Notes: generated by a model not told the origin, from the sequence alone. 64,000 bases of DNA from Fervidibacter sinensis (GCA_032161045.1 JAVHTH010000004.1); one strand, 5' to 3'. Positions 8,535 to 17,411 are shown, counted from the stretch's first letter. Program-made: numbers and translations.

Positions 8535-9152
8535 TTACCAAACATATGCCAAGATTTCCCCGCCTATTCCTCTTCGGCGGGCTTCACTATCACTCATTAC
8601 ACCTTGACTTGTTGAAAGTATGGCAATTCCCAGACCTGCCATGACTCTTGGAATTTGATTCTTGCGGGCGTAAAGGTGGCGTCCGGGTTTGCTCACTCGT
8701 TTGACATCGGTGATGGCAGGTTTTGGAGGACGACCGTCAAGGTATTTCAACTTAACGACCAAAACCCCTTGCTTGACAATGCCTCGCTTTTTGGGATGGT
8801 CTATGAGCCTTTCGTCAAACATTCGCTTGATAGTTCGCAACGCCCTTTCCACATCCCTCGTTAGATTGAAACCTCGCTTCCGTAAGGCATCCACAAGGTC
8901 AAAATCTCGGCTCTTCAGAAGGGCTGGGAAAACCGCTCTCCGTTCTAAAGCCTGATCCAGAACTTGTAGCCCTTTCGCAAGTTCTTGTTCTGTGATGATC
9001 CGATAGTCTGCAATGTAGCCTTCCCGTTTCAGGACATCGGCAACAGCCACTTTGAACTTGGATAAGGGCATCCACACCTCTTCGTGACCAGCCCTATAGG
9101 CGTTTTTAATTCGTGTTAGCATGTCACCAATTGGGTCATTAACCACAGGCAT
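8535..9152 (-). CDS. rpsH: 30S ribosomal protein S8 with large internal insertion
   Basis: S8 is a primary 16S rRNA-binding protein and the usual feedback regulator of the spc operon. This copy has 205 residues against about 130 in most bacteria. The N domain (MPVVNDPIGDMLTRIKNAYR) and C domain (ITDVKRVSKPGRHLYARK, GIAILSTSQGVMSDSEARRRGIGGEILAYVW) are normal. The extra residues, about 54-127, fall where the two domains join. They are charged and probably helical (VERALRTIKRMFDERLI). No stop or frameshift is involved, so this is a real insertion. Confidence 0.95.
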   Translation of the reverse strand: MPVVNDPIGDMLTRIKNAYRAGHEEVWMPLSKFKVAVADVLKREGYIADYRIITEQELAKGLQVLDQALERRAVFPALLKSRDFDLVDALRKRGFNLTRDVERALRTIKRMFDERLIDHPKKRGIVKQGVLVVKLKYLDGRPPKPAITDVKRVSKPGRHLYARKNQIPRVMAGLGIAILSTSQGVMSDSEARRRGIGGEILAYVW

Positions 9153-9195
9153 GTCCTTCTCCCTCCTATAAAGTGCTCCTTCTTCGTCAACTTGG

Positions 9196-9384
9196 TCACC
9201 AACTTGCTTTTCTGACGCCAGCGATTAATCCTCTGCTTGCTAATTCGCGGAAACAGATGCGGCAGAGACCGAACCTCCTAATGTAAGCCCTTCCTCGTCC
9301 GCATCTGTGACAACGGTTCTTTTTGCGGACCTTGAATTTTGGCTCTTTCATGAATGCTTTGACAATGTGGCATTTGCGCGGCAT
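9196..9384 (-). CDS. rpsZ: 30S ribosomal protein S14, zinc type
   Basis: This 62-residue protein has the short form of S14 with a zinc ribbon: CHRCG at about residue 25 and CRIC near residue 41, followed by FRELASRGLIAGVRKASW, the typical end. It lies between rplE and rpsH, the usual location. The symbol rpsN is used in some annotations for the same gene. Confidence 0.95.
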   Translation of the reverse strand: MPRKCHIVKAFMKEPKFKVRKKNRCHRCGRGRAYIRRFGLCRICFRELASRGLIAGVRKASW

Positions 9385-9418
9385 CTCTTCGCCCTCCTTG
9401 ATCGTCTTTCAACCGGCA

Positions 9419-10024
9419 CTAATTTCCGTCACGGAGCGGAAAGCCAAGTTCTTTGAGCAGAGCGGCGGCCTCTTCATCCGTCTCCGCTGTCGTTACAATC
9501 GTTATGTTCATTCCGCGCACTTTGTAGATGTCGTCGTAAGTGAGTTCGGGGAAAATCAACTGCTCGGTTATGCCCAAATTATAGTTTCCATGTCCGTCAA
9601 AAGCGTTCGGCGACAAACCCTTGAAGTCACGAATGCGCGGCAAGGCAGCATTGATAAGCCTGTCCAAGAATTCCCACATTCTATCGCGGCGCAAAGTTAC
9701 CATGACGGCAATAGGTTGTCCTTTCCTCAACCTGAAACCAGCGATTGCCCGTTTAGCCCGCTTGACGACAGGTTTTTGCCCCGTTATGAGTGAGATTTCT
9801 TTGACCGTAGATTCAATGGCACGGGCATCATCCTTGCCGTCGCCAACGCCAACATTAATGACCACTTTCGTGATCTTTGGGACTTGCATGATGTTCTTGT
9901 AACCGAACCTCTCCATCAGTTTCGGCACAACTTCTTGCAAATAACGCAGTTTTAACCTCGGCACATACTTTTCGCCTTCCGGTTGTGAGATTTGCGCCAC
10001 TTTTTCTTTCTCCTTGCGAGCCAT
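9419..10024 (-). CDS. rplE: 50S ribosomal protein L5
   Basis: L5 (201 residues) binds 5S rRNA and contacts the P-site tRNA. The NIMQVPKITKVVINVGVGD and FGYKN segments, and the C-terminal GMNITIVTTAETDEEAAALLKELGFP, are diagnostic. The N-terminus is about 15 residues longer than usual and is charged. It follows rplX by 26 bases. Confidence 0.97.
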   Translation of the reverse strand: MARKEKEKVAQISQPEGEKYVPRLKLRYLQEVVPKLMERFGYKNIMQVPKITKVVINVGVGDGKDDARAIESTVKEISLITGQKPVVKRAKRAIAGFRLRKGQPIAVMVTLRRDRMWEFLDRLINAALPRIRDFKGLSPNAFDGHGNYNLGITEQLIFPELTYDDIYKVRGMNITIVTTAETDEEAAALLKELGFPLRDGN

Positions 10025-10050
10025 GGGAATTCACCTCATCCGTCAATTAC

Positions 10051-10410
10051 TCAGATGGCATCCACGATTTCGCCGCAGCGTTTGCACGCCCTCACTTTTC
10101 TCCCATCGTCCAAGAACTTCATTTTTATCCTCGTCGGTTTATCGCAGTGAGGGCAAACCAGCATGACTTTTGAACGATGAATAGGAGCAGGTTTTTGAAT
10201 CCGTCCACCTTGCATCAGTCGCCCCATTGGGCGTTGGTGCTTCCAAACGAGGTAAATGCCTTCAACGATGAGTTTGTTTTCTTTCGGCAAAACCTTAATC
10301 ACCCGTCCCCTTTTGCCCCTCCACAGAGCACTACCTGAGATGACTTGAACGATGTCACCTCGTTTGATGTTCATTTTCCAGCGAGTTTGCTCCTTTGCTT
10401 TTCTCGCCAT
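10051..10410 (-). CDS. rplX: 50S ribosomal protein L24
   Basis: L24 (119 residues from ATG 10410) initiates large-subunit assembly. The KOW motif (IKRGDIVQVISGSALWRGKRGRVIKVL) is clear. The C-terminal extension contains two CxxC pairs (LVCPHC and ACKRCG), a zinc-ribbon-like pair common in bacterial L24. A GGAGGTTG ribosome binding site supports this start. The gap to rplN is one base. Confidence 0.96.
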   Translation of the reverse strand: MARKAKEQTRWKMNIKRGDIVQVISGSALWRGKRGRVIKVLPKENKLIVEGIYLVWKHQRPMGRLMQGGRIQKPAPIHRSKVMLVCPHCDKPTRIKMKFLDDGRKVRACKRCGEIVDAI

Positions 10411-10411
10411 A

Positions 10412-10774
10412 TTAAACAACCTCCGGTGCCAGTGAAAGGATTTTCAAAAAGTTGGCTCGCAACTCACGAGCCACAGGACCGAAAACCCGGGTTCCAATCG
10501 GATTGTTGTTTTTGTCAATGAGAACGGCAGCGTTTTCGTCAAAACGAACATAACTTCCGTCAGGACGGCGAATTCCGCGAACGGTTCGGACAATCACTGC
10601 CCGAACCACTTGCCCTTTCTCAACCGAAGCGCCCGGGATCGCGTCCTTGACGGAAGCGACAATAATGTCGCCAATATTGCCGTAGCGAGCGTTGCCTCGC
10701 AAGACGCGAATGCACTGAATGACCCTTGCACCAGAGTTGTCAGCAACCTTTAGTTTGGACATCGGCTGAATCAT
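10412..10774 (-). CDS. rplN: 50S ribosomal protein L14
   Basis: L14 (120 residues from ATG 10774) begins MIQPMSKLKVADNSGARVI, the family signature, and ends FLKILSLAPEVV. It sits at the subunit interface. A GGAGGGA site precedes 10774. In most bacteria rpsQ immediately precedes rplN; here a 2-kb EF-G-like gene separates them. Confidence 0.97.
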   Translation of the reverse strand: MIQPMSKLKVADNSGARVIQCIRVLRGNARYGNIGDIIVASVKDAIPGASVEKGQVVRAVIVRTVRGIRRPDGSYVRFDENAAVLIDKNNNPIGTRVFGPVARELRANFLKILSLAPEVV

Positions 10775-10824
10775 GTCGGTTCCCTCCATTCTCCGTTACT
10801 GGTTTCAATTTTTCGCAATTGCGG

Positions 10825-12879
10825 TTACTTTTCCTTTTCTTTCTCCTGTTCGGCCTTTGCTTGGGCGATAATTTGTGCAGCCAGATGGGATGGGACTTCC
10901 TCATAATGGGAAAATTCCACGCGATAAGTGCCCCGCCCTCTTGTGATGGAACGCAAGTCGGCGGCGTACCTTTGTATTTCGGCAAGTGGAACCAACGCAG
11001 TGATTTTTCGCATTCCATCCTCTGGCTCAATTCCCAAAACATGTCCTCGCTTGCCGTTCAAATCCCCGATGATATCACCGACGAATTCTTCAGGCACGAA
11101 GACTTCTAACTTCATGATTGGCTCAAGCAAGTATGGCTCGCACTTTTCTGCAGCGTTACGAAGTGCCAAAATCCCTGCCATCTGGAAAGCGAAGTCGGAT
11201 GAGTCAACTTCATGGTGTTTGCCATCGTAAAGAATGACCCGAAGGTCAACCATCGGGTAACCCGCCAAAACACCTTTCTGCATTGCCTCGCGCACGCCCT
11301 TTTCAACTGAGGGGATGAATTTTGACGGTATGACACCGCCAGTGATTTGGTTGACGAACTCAAAACCAGCACCACGCTCAAGTGGCTCAATGCGAATCCT
11401 TGCAACGCCATATTGACCGCGTCCACCAGTTTGTTTGATATAGCGACCTTCGCCTTCGCCCGGTTTACGAATGGTCTCCTTGTAAGGGATTTTGGGCAAC
11501 TTGGTCACAACTTCAGCGCCGAATTTGCGCTTCATCTTCTCAACGATGACATCAAGGTGTTGGTCGCCCATACCAACGATGATTGTCTCCCCAGTCTCCG
11601 GGTGCCGATACCACCGAAAGACACCATCTTCTTCGGCAAGCCTCTGTATGCTTGACAAAATCTTTTCTTCATCGCCTTGAGCCTTGGGGTAAACTGCCAA
11701 TTCCATGTAACCCTGCGGAAATTCAATTGGCGGGATTTGAACATTCACACCTTCCGAACAAAGGGTGTGCCCAATGCGGGTGCTTTCAAGTTTACCGACC
11801 AACGCAATAGCACCTGTTGGAGCCTCCCCGATCGGTTCGTAAGTCTTTCCTTGAGCGACCATCAATTGCCCAATGCGTTCCTTGCGTCCCGTTGTGACAT
11901 TGACAACTGTTGAATCGCTTTTGATAGTGCCCGAAAAGACCCTGAAAACGCTCACTCGTCCAACATACGGATCAGCAAACAGTTTGAAAACGAAGGCAAC
12001 ACCACCGCCATTAGGGTCAGGTTTCAGACTCTCTTCCTTGCCGTCAGTTTGAACAGTGATAGCCTTTTCCAAGGGCGAAGGGAAGAGATTCACAACGGCG
12101 TCAAGCAAAGCACGGACACCCATGATTTTGTTGGCGGAACCGGAGAAAATCAGAAGATTTTGGGGACTGGACAAAACAACTTGTCTAAGACCGGTCGTTA
12201 CTTCTTCATCGGAAAGGCTACCCTCGGAGAGATACTTTTCTAACAACTCGTCGCTCGTCTCTGCAACTGCTTCTACAATTCTCTCCCTCAACTCCTCAGA
12301 GACGCTACCTCCAGATTTGATCTGCTGACCATCGTCCACAGTTCCGTTGAGGACATTGATGACAGCGTTTGCTTTGGTCGGTTGGTCAGGAACCCAAAGT
12401 GGGATGGGTCTAACCTGCAAATTTGACTCTATTTCTGTCATGACTTTTTCAAAACTCGCCCTTTCGTCCTCAACTTTGTTGACGAAAGCGATGCAAGGCA
12501 AATTATGGCGTCGGATTAACTTGAAACTCCGTTCAACTTGGGCGTCCACGCCAACAGTGGCATCAATGACTAAAATTGCACCTTCAACAACCCTCACCGC
12601 GGCATAAGCATCCCCAAAGAAGTCAAGCAAACCTGGTGTGTCCACGATGTTGATCCAGTGATTGTTCCAAGTGCAGTGACCTAAAGACAAACTGACGCTA
12701 TGGTGTCGGTTTTTGGCTTCTTCTTCATGGTCAAAAACGCTATTTCCTTGGTCAACTGAACCCCTTCGCGAGACCGCGCCAGCGATCCAAAGGAAGGTGT
12801 CAGCCAAACTTGTTTTGCCCGCTCCTGGTCCTCCAAGCAAGGCTACATTTCGGATTTGAGTCGGTGTCATTACCATCAT
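10825..12879 (-). CDS. EF-G-like GTPase (second elongation factor G paralogue)
   Basis: This protein of about 684 residues is a full-length EF-G-type GTPase distinct from fusA at 18700-20835. It has a GGPGAGKTS P-loop, a DTPGLLDF G3 motif and domains II to V, with shared EF-G segments such as GRYIKQTGGRGQYG and LEPIMKLEVFVPEEFVGDIIGDLNGKRG. The G4 motif reads NKVE instead of NKxD, which may weaken guanine specificity. It resembles EF-G2/FusA2-type proteins, whose roles are less well defined and can include recycling or stress functions. Three in-frame ATGs (12885, 12879, 12876) compete; 12879 has the best spacing to AAGGAGG. It sits between rpsQ and rplN inside the spc operon. Confidence 0.9.
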   Translation of the reverse strand: MMVMTPTQIRNVALLGGPGAGKTSLADTFLWIAGAVSRRGSVDQGNSVFDHEEEAKNRHHSVSLSLGHCTWNNHWINIVDTPGLLDFFGDAYAAVRVVEGAILVIDATVGVDAQVERSFKLIRRHNLPCIAFVNKVEDERASFEKVMTEIESNLQVRPIPLWVPDQPTKANAVINVLNGTVDDGQQIKSGGSVSEELRERIVEAVAETSDELLEKYLSEGSLSDEEVTTGLRQVVLSSPQNLLIFSGSANKIMGVRALLDAVVNLFPSPLEKAITVQTDGKEESLKPDPNGGGVAFVFKLFADPYVGRVSVFRVFSGTIKSDSTVVNVTTGRKERIGQLMVAQGKTYEPIGEAPTGAIALVGKLESTRIGHTLCSEGVNVQIPPIEFPQGYMELAVYPKAQGDEEKILSSIQRLAEEDGVFRWYRHPETGETIIVGMGDQHLDVIVEKMKRKFGAEVVTKLPKIPYKETIRKPGEGEGRYIKQTGGRGQYGVARIRIEPLERGAGFEFVNQITGGVIPSKFIPSVEKGVREAMQKGVLAGYPMVDLRVILYDGKHHEVDSSDFAFQMAGILALRNAAEKCEPYLLEPIMKLEVFVPEEFVGDIIGDLNGKRGHVLGIEPEDGMRKITALVPLAEIQRYAADLRSITRGRGTYRVEFSHYEEVPSHLAAQIIAQAKAEQEKEKEK

Positions 12880-12976
12880 TTTCATTCGCCTCCTTGCTTC
12901 ACAATTCTCCACCACTCTGTCCGATCAGGCAAAAGGCTTAGCAGACTCAAAAGCGATACCGCTTCGCATAAAGCGT

Positions 12977-13408
12977 TCAACTTTGACCTTCAGGTTCGCC
13001 TTCTTGATCATTTGAAGTTTGATCCTTTTCAGGTTCCTGAAGTTCTTGTTCTGGCTGTTCGGGGGTTCCCGTCTCAGTGGCAAGAACCTCTTCCAACAAC
13101 TGCTCCTCAGTTTCCTCGGCGACTTCTTCGCGAGCGACAGGTAGTGGAACTTTTGCTCGTTGAACAATTCTCACAACCCGCCACCGCTTCAATTTGGAAA
13201 GGGGGCGGGTTTCCATGATTTCCACGATGTCACCAACCCGACATTCATTGTGTTCATCATGAGCGTAGAATTTACTGGTTCGGCGAACAACTTTCTTGTA
13301 AAGCGGATGACGGACAAGCCGGTCAACGGCAACAACAACTGTTTTGTCCATCTTGTCACTCACGACAACTCCCACGAAAACTTTCCGTTTTCCCCGCGTT
13401 TGGCTCAT
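12977..13408 (-). CDS. rpsQ: 30S ribosomal protein S17 with acidic tail
   Basis: S17 is a primary 16S rRNA-binding OB-fold protein. The core (residues 1-90) is standard, with GVVVSDKMDKTVVVAV and ETRPLSKLKRWRVVRIV. From residue 91 to 143 there is an unusual, highly acidic, Glu/Gln/Pro-rich tail that is probably disordered. Most bacterial S17 proteins are about 85 residues long. The next gene downstream is the EF-G paralogue. Confidence 0.95.
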   Translation of the reverse strand: MSQTRGKRKVFVGVVVSDKMDKTVVVAVDRLVRHPLYKKVVRRTSKFYAHDEHNECRVGDIVEIMETRPLSKLKRWRVVRIVQRAKVPLPVAREEVAEETEEQLLEEVLATETGTPEQPEQELQEPEKDQTSNDQEGEPEGQS

Positions 13409-13483
13409 TATTCGTCACCTCAACTAAGACTGAGTGGCGTATGCAAGCGGACGAGAATTCAAAGTTAACTACTTGCTTGCACG

Positions 13484-13708
13484 CTAATGCCCAACTCGCA
13501 AAAGTTCACGCTCCCGCAACAAAGTTTTGATGCGGGCAATAGTCTTTTTGAGTTCACGGATTCTGTGAGGGCGTTCAACAACGCCCTTACCTATGGCTTT
13601 CTGTTGGTTGAGGTTGAAAAGTTCGCGGTAAGCATTTTCAAGTTCTTGAATTAATTCGGCATCACTCATTTGCCTGAGCCGAGCTAATTGTTCGGTCCTC
13701 TTAGACAT
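13484..13708 (-). CDS. rpmC: 50S ribosomal protein L29
   Basis: L29 (74 residues) lies at the peptide exit tunnel and helps dock SRP and trigger factor. The two-helix fold is evident from MSDAELIQELENAYRELFNLN and RIRELKKTIARIKTLLRER. Its start overlaps the rplP stop by eight bases. The order rplP-rpmC-rpsQ is conventional. Confidence 0.95.
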   Translation of the reverse strand: MSKRTEQLARLRQMSDAELIQELENAYRELFNLNQQKAIGKGVVERPHRIRELKKTIARIKTLLRERELLRVGH

Positions 13709-14126
13709 GGATGACCGTGCCCTCCTTCGTGACTATTCGGGTCTTGATTGGTAACTTGAAAGATGCACGGTGAAGGGCTTCAACTGCTAAGTCCCTGGGG
13801 ACTCCACCGATTTCAAACAGGATCGTGCCAGGCTTGACAACCGCGACATAAAATTCAGGATCTCCTTTACCGCCACCCATCCGACTCTCCAGAGGCTTCT
13901 TGGTTACTGGCTTATGTGGGAAAATACGGATATGGATCTTTGCTGCACGGCGAACATAGTTAGCAATGGCGATACGAGCGGCTTCTATTTGGCGATTGGT
14001 TACCCATCCGGGTTCAAGGGCTTGCAGTCCCACTTCACCTAAAACGACCATGTTGCAACGAGTTGCTTTCCCTTTTGTCCTTCCTCTCTGTTCCTTCCTG
14101 AACTTGCGACGGCGAGGCATCAACAT
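13701..14126 (-). CDS. rplP: 50S ribosomal protein L16
   Basis: L16 (141 residues from ATG 14126) begins MLMPRRRKFRKEQRGRTKG, and contains GKGDPEFYVAVVKPGTILFEIGGV, which is diagnostic. It organises the A-site region of 23S rRNA. A longer in-frame extension exists upstream but overlaps rpsC, and the GGAGG site at the rpsC end favours 14126. Confidence 0.96.
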   Translation of the reverse strand: MLMPRRRKFRKEQRGRTKGKATRCNMVVLGEVGLQALEPGWVTNRQIEAARIAIANYVRRAAKIHIRIFPHKPVTKKPLESRMGGGKGDPEFYVAVVKPGTILFEIGGVPRDLAVEALHRASFKLPIKTRIVTKEGTVIHV

Positions 14127-14130
14127 GGGA

Positions 14131-14862
14131 TTATTCGCCTCCTTCCTCTTCTTCCAATTCTTCCTCTTCAGAAGAGACAGCAACGACTTGAGCAGGTTGC
14201 CTTTGCTGTGCCAATAATATGCGTTCCCGACCTTTCTCCAAAATTTCACCCCTATACAGCCAAACATGGACTCCAATTCGTCCCCACTTCGTCCACGCTT
14301 CGTCAAAGCCGTAGTCAATATCCGCTCGCAGTGTATTCAAAGGGACTCGTCCGATGTGTAGTTTTTCGTCGCGTGCTAATTCGGCTCCTCCCAACCGACC
14401 AGCAACGATGATTTTCACTCCCAATGCACCAGCATTAAGGGCGCGAAGCGCTGCTTGCCGCATCGCTCGCTTGTGTGAAACTCGGCGCTCTATTTGCTGA
14501 ACAATACTTTCTGCCAAAAGTTGAGCCTCCAACTCTGGGCGTTCAACTTCCCGAACATGAATGTAAACCTCTTTGCCCTTTGTGAGTTCCTGCAGCTGTT
14601 GCCTCAATTGCTCAATGGTCCGACCTCGTAAACCGATGAGCATTCCCGGACGAGCAGCGTAAACTGTGACGATGACTGTGTTTGCTTTCCGCTCAATTTC
14701 AATTCGCGGGATACCCGCTTGCTTGAACCTGTTTTTGATGTGGTCACGAATCTTGATGTCCTCAAGCACCCACTCAGTGTAATGTCGTGAAGAAAACCAT
14801 TTGCTTGGCCATTCTTTCACAATACCGATTCTCAGCCCTATTGGGTTCACTTTTTGCCCCAT
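14131..14862 (-). CDS. rpsC: 30S ribosomal protein S3
   Basis: S3 (243 residues) forms part of the mRNA entry channel. It begins MGQKVNPIGLRIGI, has the KH domain with VTVYAARPGMLIGLRGRTIE and the C-terminal domain with GVHVWLYRGEILEKG. The end is an acidic run (EEEELEEEEGG). An AAAGGAGG site precedes ATG 14862. Confidence 0.97.
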   Translation of the reverse strand: MGQKVNPIGLRIGIVKEWPSKWFSSRHYTEWVLEDIKIRDHIKNRFKQAGIPRIEIERKANTVIVTVYAARPGMLIGLRGRTIEQLRQQLQELTKGKEVYIHVREVERPELEAQLLAESIVQQIERRVSHKRAMRQAALRALNAGALGVKIIVAGRLGGAELARDEKLHIGRVPLNTLRADIDYGFDEAWTKWGRIGVHVWLYRGEILEKGRERILLAQQRQPAQVVAVSSEEEELEEEEGGE

Positions 14863-14863
14863 C

Positions 14864-15229
14864 TCAATCTGCCTCCTTTGGAGCGACAATAACTGTTAAA
14901 TGCGCTGTCCTCTTACGAATCATGTAAACCCGACCGCGCGCTCGAGGACGATACCTTTTGAGCATTGGTCCGTTATCTGCGAGTGCGTTGACGACAACGA
15001 GTTTCTCCTCGTCCAATTCATAATCGTTGACAGCGTTTCCTATAGCCTGCTTGAGAAGTTTGGCATAGTATCTTGCGGGTTTTTGTGGCATCAAGAGCAA
15101 CATGTTCAATGCTTGCAAAGCAGGTTTGCCCTTAATGAGTTGGGCAACCCTACGCGCCTTCCTTGGCGACACCCGCACATACTTTCTTCGCGCCACGATT
15201 TGGATTGTCCCTGTTGCTTGTTCCGCCAT
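14864..15229 (-). CDS. rplV: 50S ribosomal protein L22
   Basis: L22 (121 residues from ATG 15229) lines the exit tunnel. The signature RKYVRVSPRKARRVAQLIKG and C-terminal RYRPRARGRVYMIRKRTAHLTVIV are clear. A start at 15268 would add 13 residues; the site GAGGGATAG before 15229 fits better. One base separates it from rpsC. Confidence 0.95.
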   Translation of the reverse strand: MAEQATGTIQIVARRKYVRVSPRKARRVAQLIKGKPALQALNMLLLMPQKPARYYAKLLKQAIGNAVNDYELDEEKLVVVNALADNGPMLKRYRPRARGRVYMIRKRTAHLTVIVAPKEAD

Positions 15230-15281
15230 CTTTCTATCCCTCGCTTTTCCCTTGAGACTTTTTGTCATTGTCGCCTTGCAC

Positions 15282-15566
15282 TTACTTCACCCGCACCACT
15301 CGTTCCTTCGCTTCGCCATGTCCTCTAAAAGTGCGGGTTGGGGCGAATTCCCCTAACTTGTGGCCAACCATTGCTTCCGTGATGTAAACTGGAACATGAC
15401 GGCGACCGTTATAAACTGCAATCGTGTGGCCTACCATTTCTGGGAAAATAGTTGACCTGCGAGACCATGTCTTGATGACTTGCTTCTCACCTGTTCGGTT
15501 CATCTCCTGGATTTTCTTCAGCAACTTTGGGTCACAGTAAGGACCTTTCTTGAGCGACCTTCCCAT
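15282..15566 (-). CDS. rpsS: 30S ribosomal protein S19
   Basis: S19 (94 residues) pairs with S13 in the 30S head. It begins MGRSLKKGPYCDPKLLKKI and contains RSTIFPEMVGHTIAVYNGRRHVPVYITEAMVGHKLGEFAPTR, the family signature. It lies 14 bases after rplB. Confidence 0.97.
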   Translation of the reverse strand: MGRSLKKGPYCDPKLLKKIQEMNRTGEKQVIKTWSRRSTIFPEMVGHTIAVYNGRRHVPVYITEAMVGHKLGEFAPTRTFRGHGEAKERVVRVK

Positions 15567-15580
15567 TCTACTTCACCTCA

Positions 15581-16432
15581 CTAAACCATCTTGTCGCCAT
15601 AGCCAATTCGGCGACGCTTGATAATGAGTTTGTCTGACGCTTTTCTCGGTTTCCTTGTTTTGCGTCCTATAGTTATCCAACCCCAAGGGGATTTAGGGGC
15701 CGGCATTCCGATAGGAGCTTTACCTTCACCACCACCATGTGGATGATCATCAACATTCATTGCAGAACCACGAACATGAGGACGGCGACCGAGATAACGA
15801 GCCCGCCCCGCCTTGCCAAGCCTTATGAGTTCATGTTCCGCCAAGCCAACTCTACCGATGGTTGCGCGACATTTCAAGTTGATAAGCCGTATTTCACCCG
15901 AAGGCATCTTCACCGTTGCGTATTTGCCTTCTTTAGCCAGTAAAACGGCAAATGTCCCAGCTGCACGAACCAACTGCCCGCCTTTACCAGGCGTGAGTTC
16001 AATGTTATGGATAATAGTGCCGTCAGGAATTTTCTCAAGGGGCAGGCAGTTTCCAACTTTTATGTCAGCGTCAGGACCAGACATCACAGTGTCACCAACT
16101 TGAAGCCCCTCAGGCCAAAGAATATAACGCCGCTCGCCGTCAGCGTACTCAAGCAAAGCAATGCGAGCAGAACGATTAGGGTCATACTCAATAGCAATCA
16201 CCTTTGCAGGGATTCCATCTTTGTCCCGTTTGAAATCAATGATGCGATAAAGGCGCTTAGTACCTCCACCGCGGAAGCGAACTGTAATTTTGCCTTGATT
16301 GTTTCTGCCTGCATGCTTCTTCAACGGCTTCACCAAGGACTTTTCGGGTTCGTCTTTCGTGATTTCCTCAAAGTCGTAGAAGGTAGCATGTCTCAAACCC
16401 GGCGTGATCGGTTTTGCTTTCTTGATACCCAT
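15581..16432 (-). CDS. rplB: 50S ribosomal protein L2
   Basis: L2 (283 residues) is needed for subunit association and peptidyl transfer. The RNA-binding core (KVIAIEYDPNRSARIALL) and the C-terminal VRGSAMNVDDHPHGGGEGKAPIG segment with the conserved histidine region are visible. Length and position after rplW are normal. Confidence 0.97.
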   Translation of the reverse strand: MGIKKAKPITPGLRHATFYDFEEITKDEPEKSLVKPLKKHAGRNNQGKITVRFRGGGTKRLYRIIDFKRDKDGIPAKVIAIEYDPNRSARIALLEYADGERRYILWPEGLQVGDTVMSGPDADIKVGNCLPLEKIPDGTIIHNIELTPGKGGQLVRAAGTFAVLLAKEGKYATVKMPSGEIRLINLKCRATIGRVGLAEHELIRLGKAGRARYLGRRPHVRGSAMNVDDHPHGGGEGKAPIGMPAPKSPWGWITIGRKTRKPRKASDKLIIKRRRIGYGDKMV

Positions 16433-16453
16433 AGCCGTTCACTCTCCTTACCA

Positions 16454-16774
16454 TCACATCAATCCTTCGTAGACAGGCAAAGTTTGCCCTTTAGCGACAG
16501 TGACAATAGCTTTCTTCCATCGTGGAGTGTGCCCGACAGGTCGGATGTGACGCCATCGTTCACCACGCTTTTTGGGCTTGACGATAAGGGTGTTGACTTT
16601 CGTCACTTTGACGCCGAAAATTTTCTCAACTGCCTCACGAATTTCAGGCTTAGTTGCGTCAAGCCTGACCTTGAAGGTGTATTTATTGTAAAGCCTCGCC
16701 AACCTCAAACTCTTTTCGGTTACGACAGGTTCAATCAAGATTGTGAACGGATTTCGGTCAAGGTTACCTGACAT
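16454..16774 (-). CDS. rplW: 50S ribosomal protein L23
   Basis: L23 (106 residues from ATG 16774) is a docking protein at the exit tunnel. It has the ILIEPVVTEKSLRLA start of the family and AVEKIFGVKVTKVNTLIVKPK. The start overlaps the end of rplD by 11 bases. A longer start at 16810 lies inside rplD and is less likely. Confidence 0.94.
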   Translation of the reverse strand: MSGNLDRNPFTILIEPVVTEKSLRLARLYNKYTFKVRLDATKPEIREAVEKIFGVKVTKVNTLIVKPKKRGERWRHIRPVGHTPRWKKAIVTVAKGQTLPVYEGLM

Positions 16775-17411
16775 TGACCTTTGCCAACCTCCTTTCCACG
16801 ACCACATCAAAGGCTTGTGGTGTGGTTAAAATGGCATCGTGAACCAATAAGTCGTAAGTTGAAGGCTGCAAAATTGGCAACCTGTCAACATTGGACAGGT
16901 TGTCCACAGATTTCAAGACGGCCTCTTTCTTCTCTGGAAGGAGCATCAGGACCTTCCGTTCGCTTAAGCCTAACTTGTCAAGCAAGTTTTTGAAGACCCG
17001 AGTTTTAGGGGCTTCAATTTCGTCCAGTCCCTCAACCAAGTAAACTTGTCCTCCCTGCAACTTAGTTATCCAAGCCATCCTTATTGCTGCTTTGCGAACT
17101 CGCTTGTTGATCTTTTGGTCGTAATCGCGCGGTTTTGGTCCGTGCACAACGCCGCCACCAACCCACTGGGGCGCTCGGATTGAACCCTGCCGCGCGCGAC
17201 CAGTCCCTTTTTGAGGCCAAGGTTTTCGCCCACCACCACGAACTTCGCCGCGAGTTTTGGTTGAATGAGTTCCTTGCCTCTTGTTGGCGAGATGAGCGAC
17301 TACGACTTGGTGAAGCAAAGGGATCTTGATCTCGCCTTCAAGCAATTCATCCGGCACTGTGTAAGTTCCAACCTTTTCTCCGTCCAAGTTGTAAACCGGT
17401 AGTTCCATCAT
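16764..17411 (-). CDS. rplD: 50S ribosomal protein L4
   Basis: L4 (215 residues) reaches into the exit tunnel with its basic loop, here KRQGTHSTKTRGEVRGGGRKPWPQKGTGRARQGS. The C-terminal nucleotide-fold part holds the NVDRLPILQPSTYDLLVHDAILTT region. Two ATG codons stand in tandem at the start after a GGAGGG site. That site lies within the residue of the HEPN-like ORF upstream. Confidence 0.96.
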   Translation of the reverse strand: MMELPVYNLDGEKVGTYTVPDELLEGEIKIPLLHQVVVAHLANKRQGTHSTKTRGEVRGGGRKPWPQKGTGRARQGSIRAPQWVGGGVVHGPKPRDYDQKINKRVRKAAIRMAWITKLQGGQVYLVEGLDEIEAPKTRVFKNLLDKLGLSERKVLMLLPEKKEAVLKSVDNLSNVDRLPILQPSTYDLLVHDAILTTPQAFDVVVERRLAKVNVR

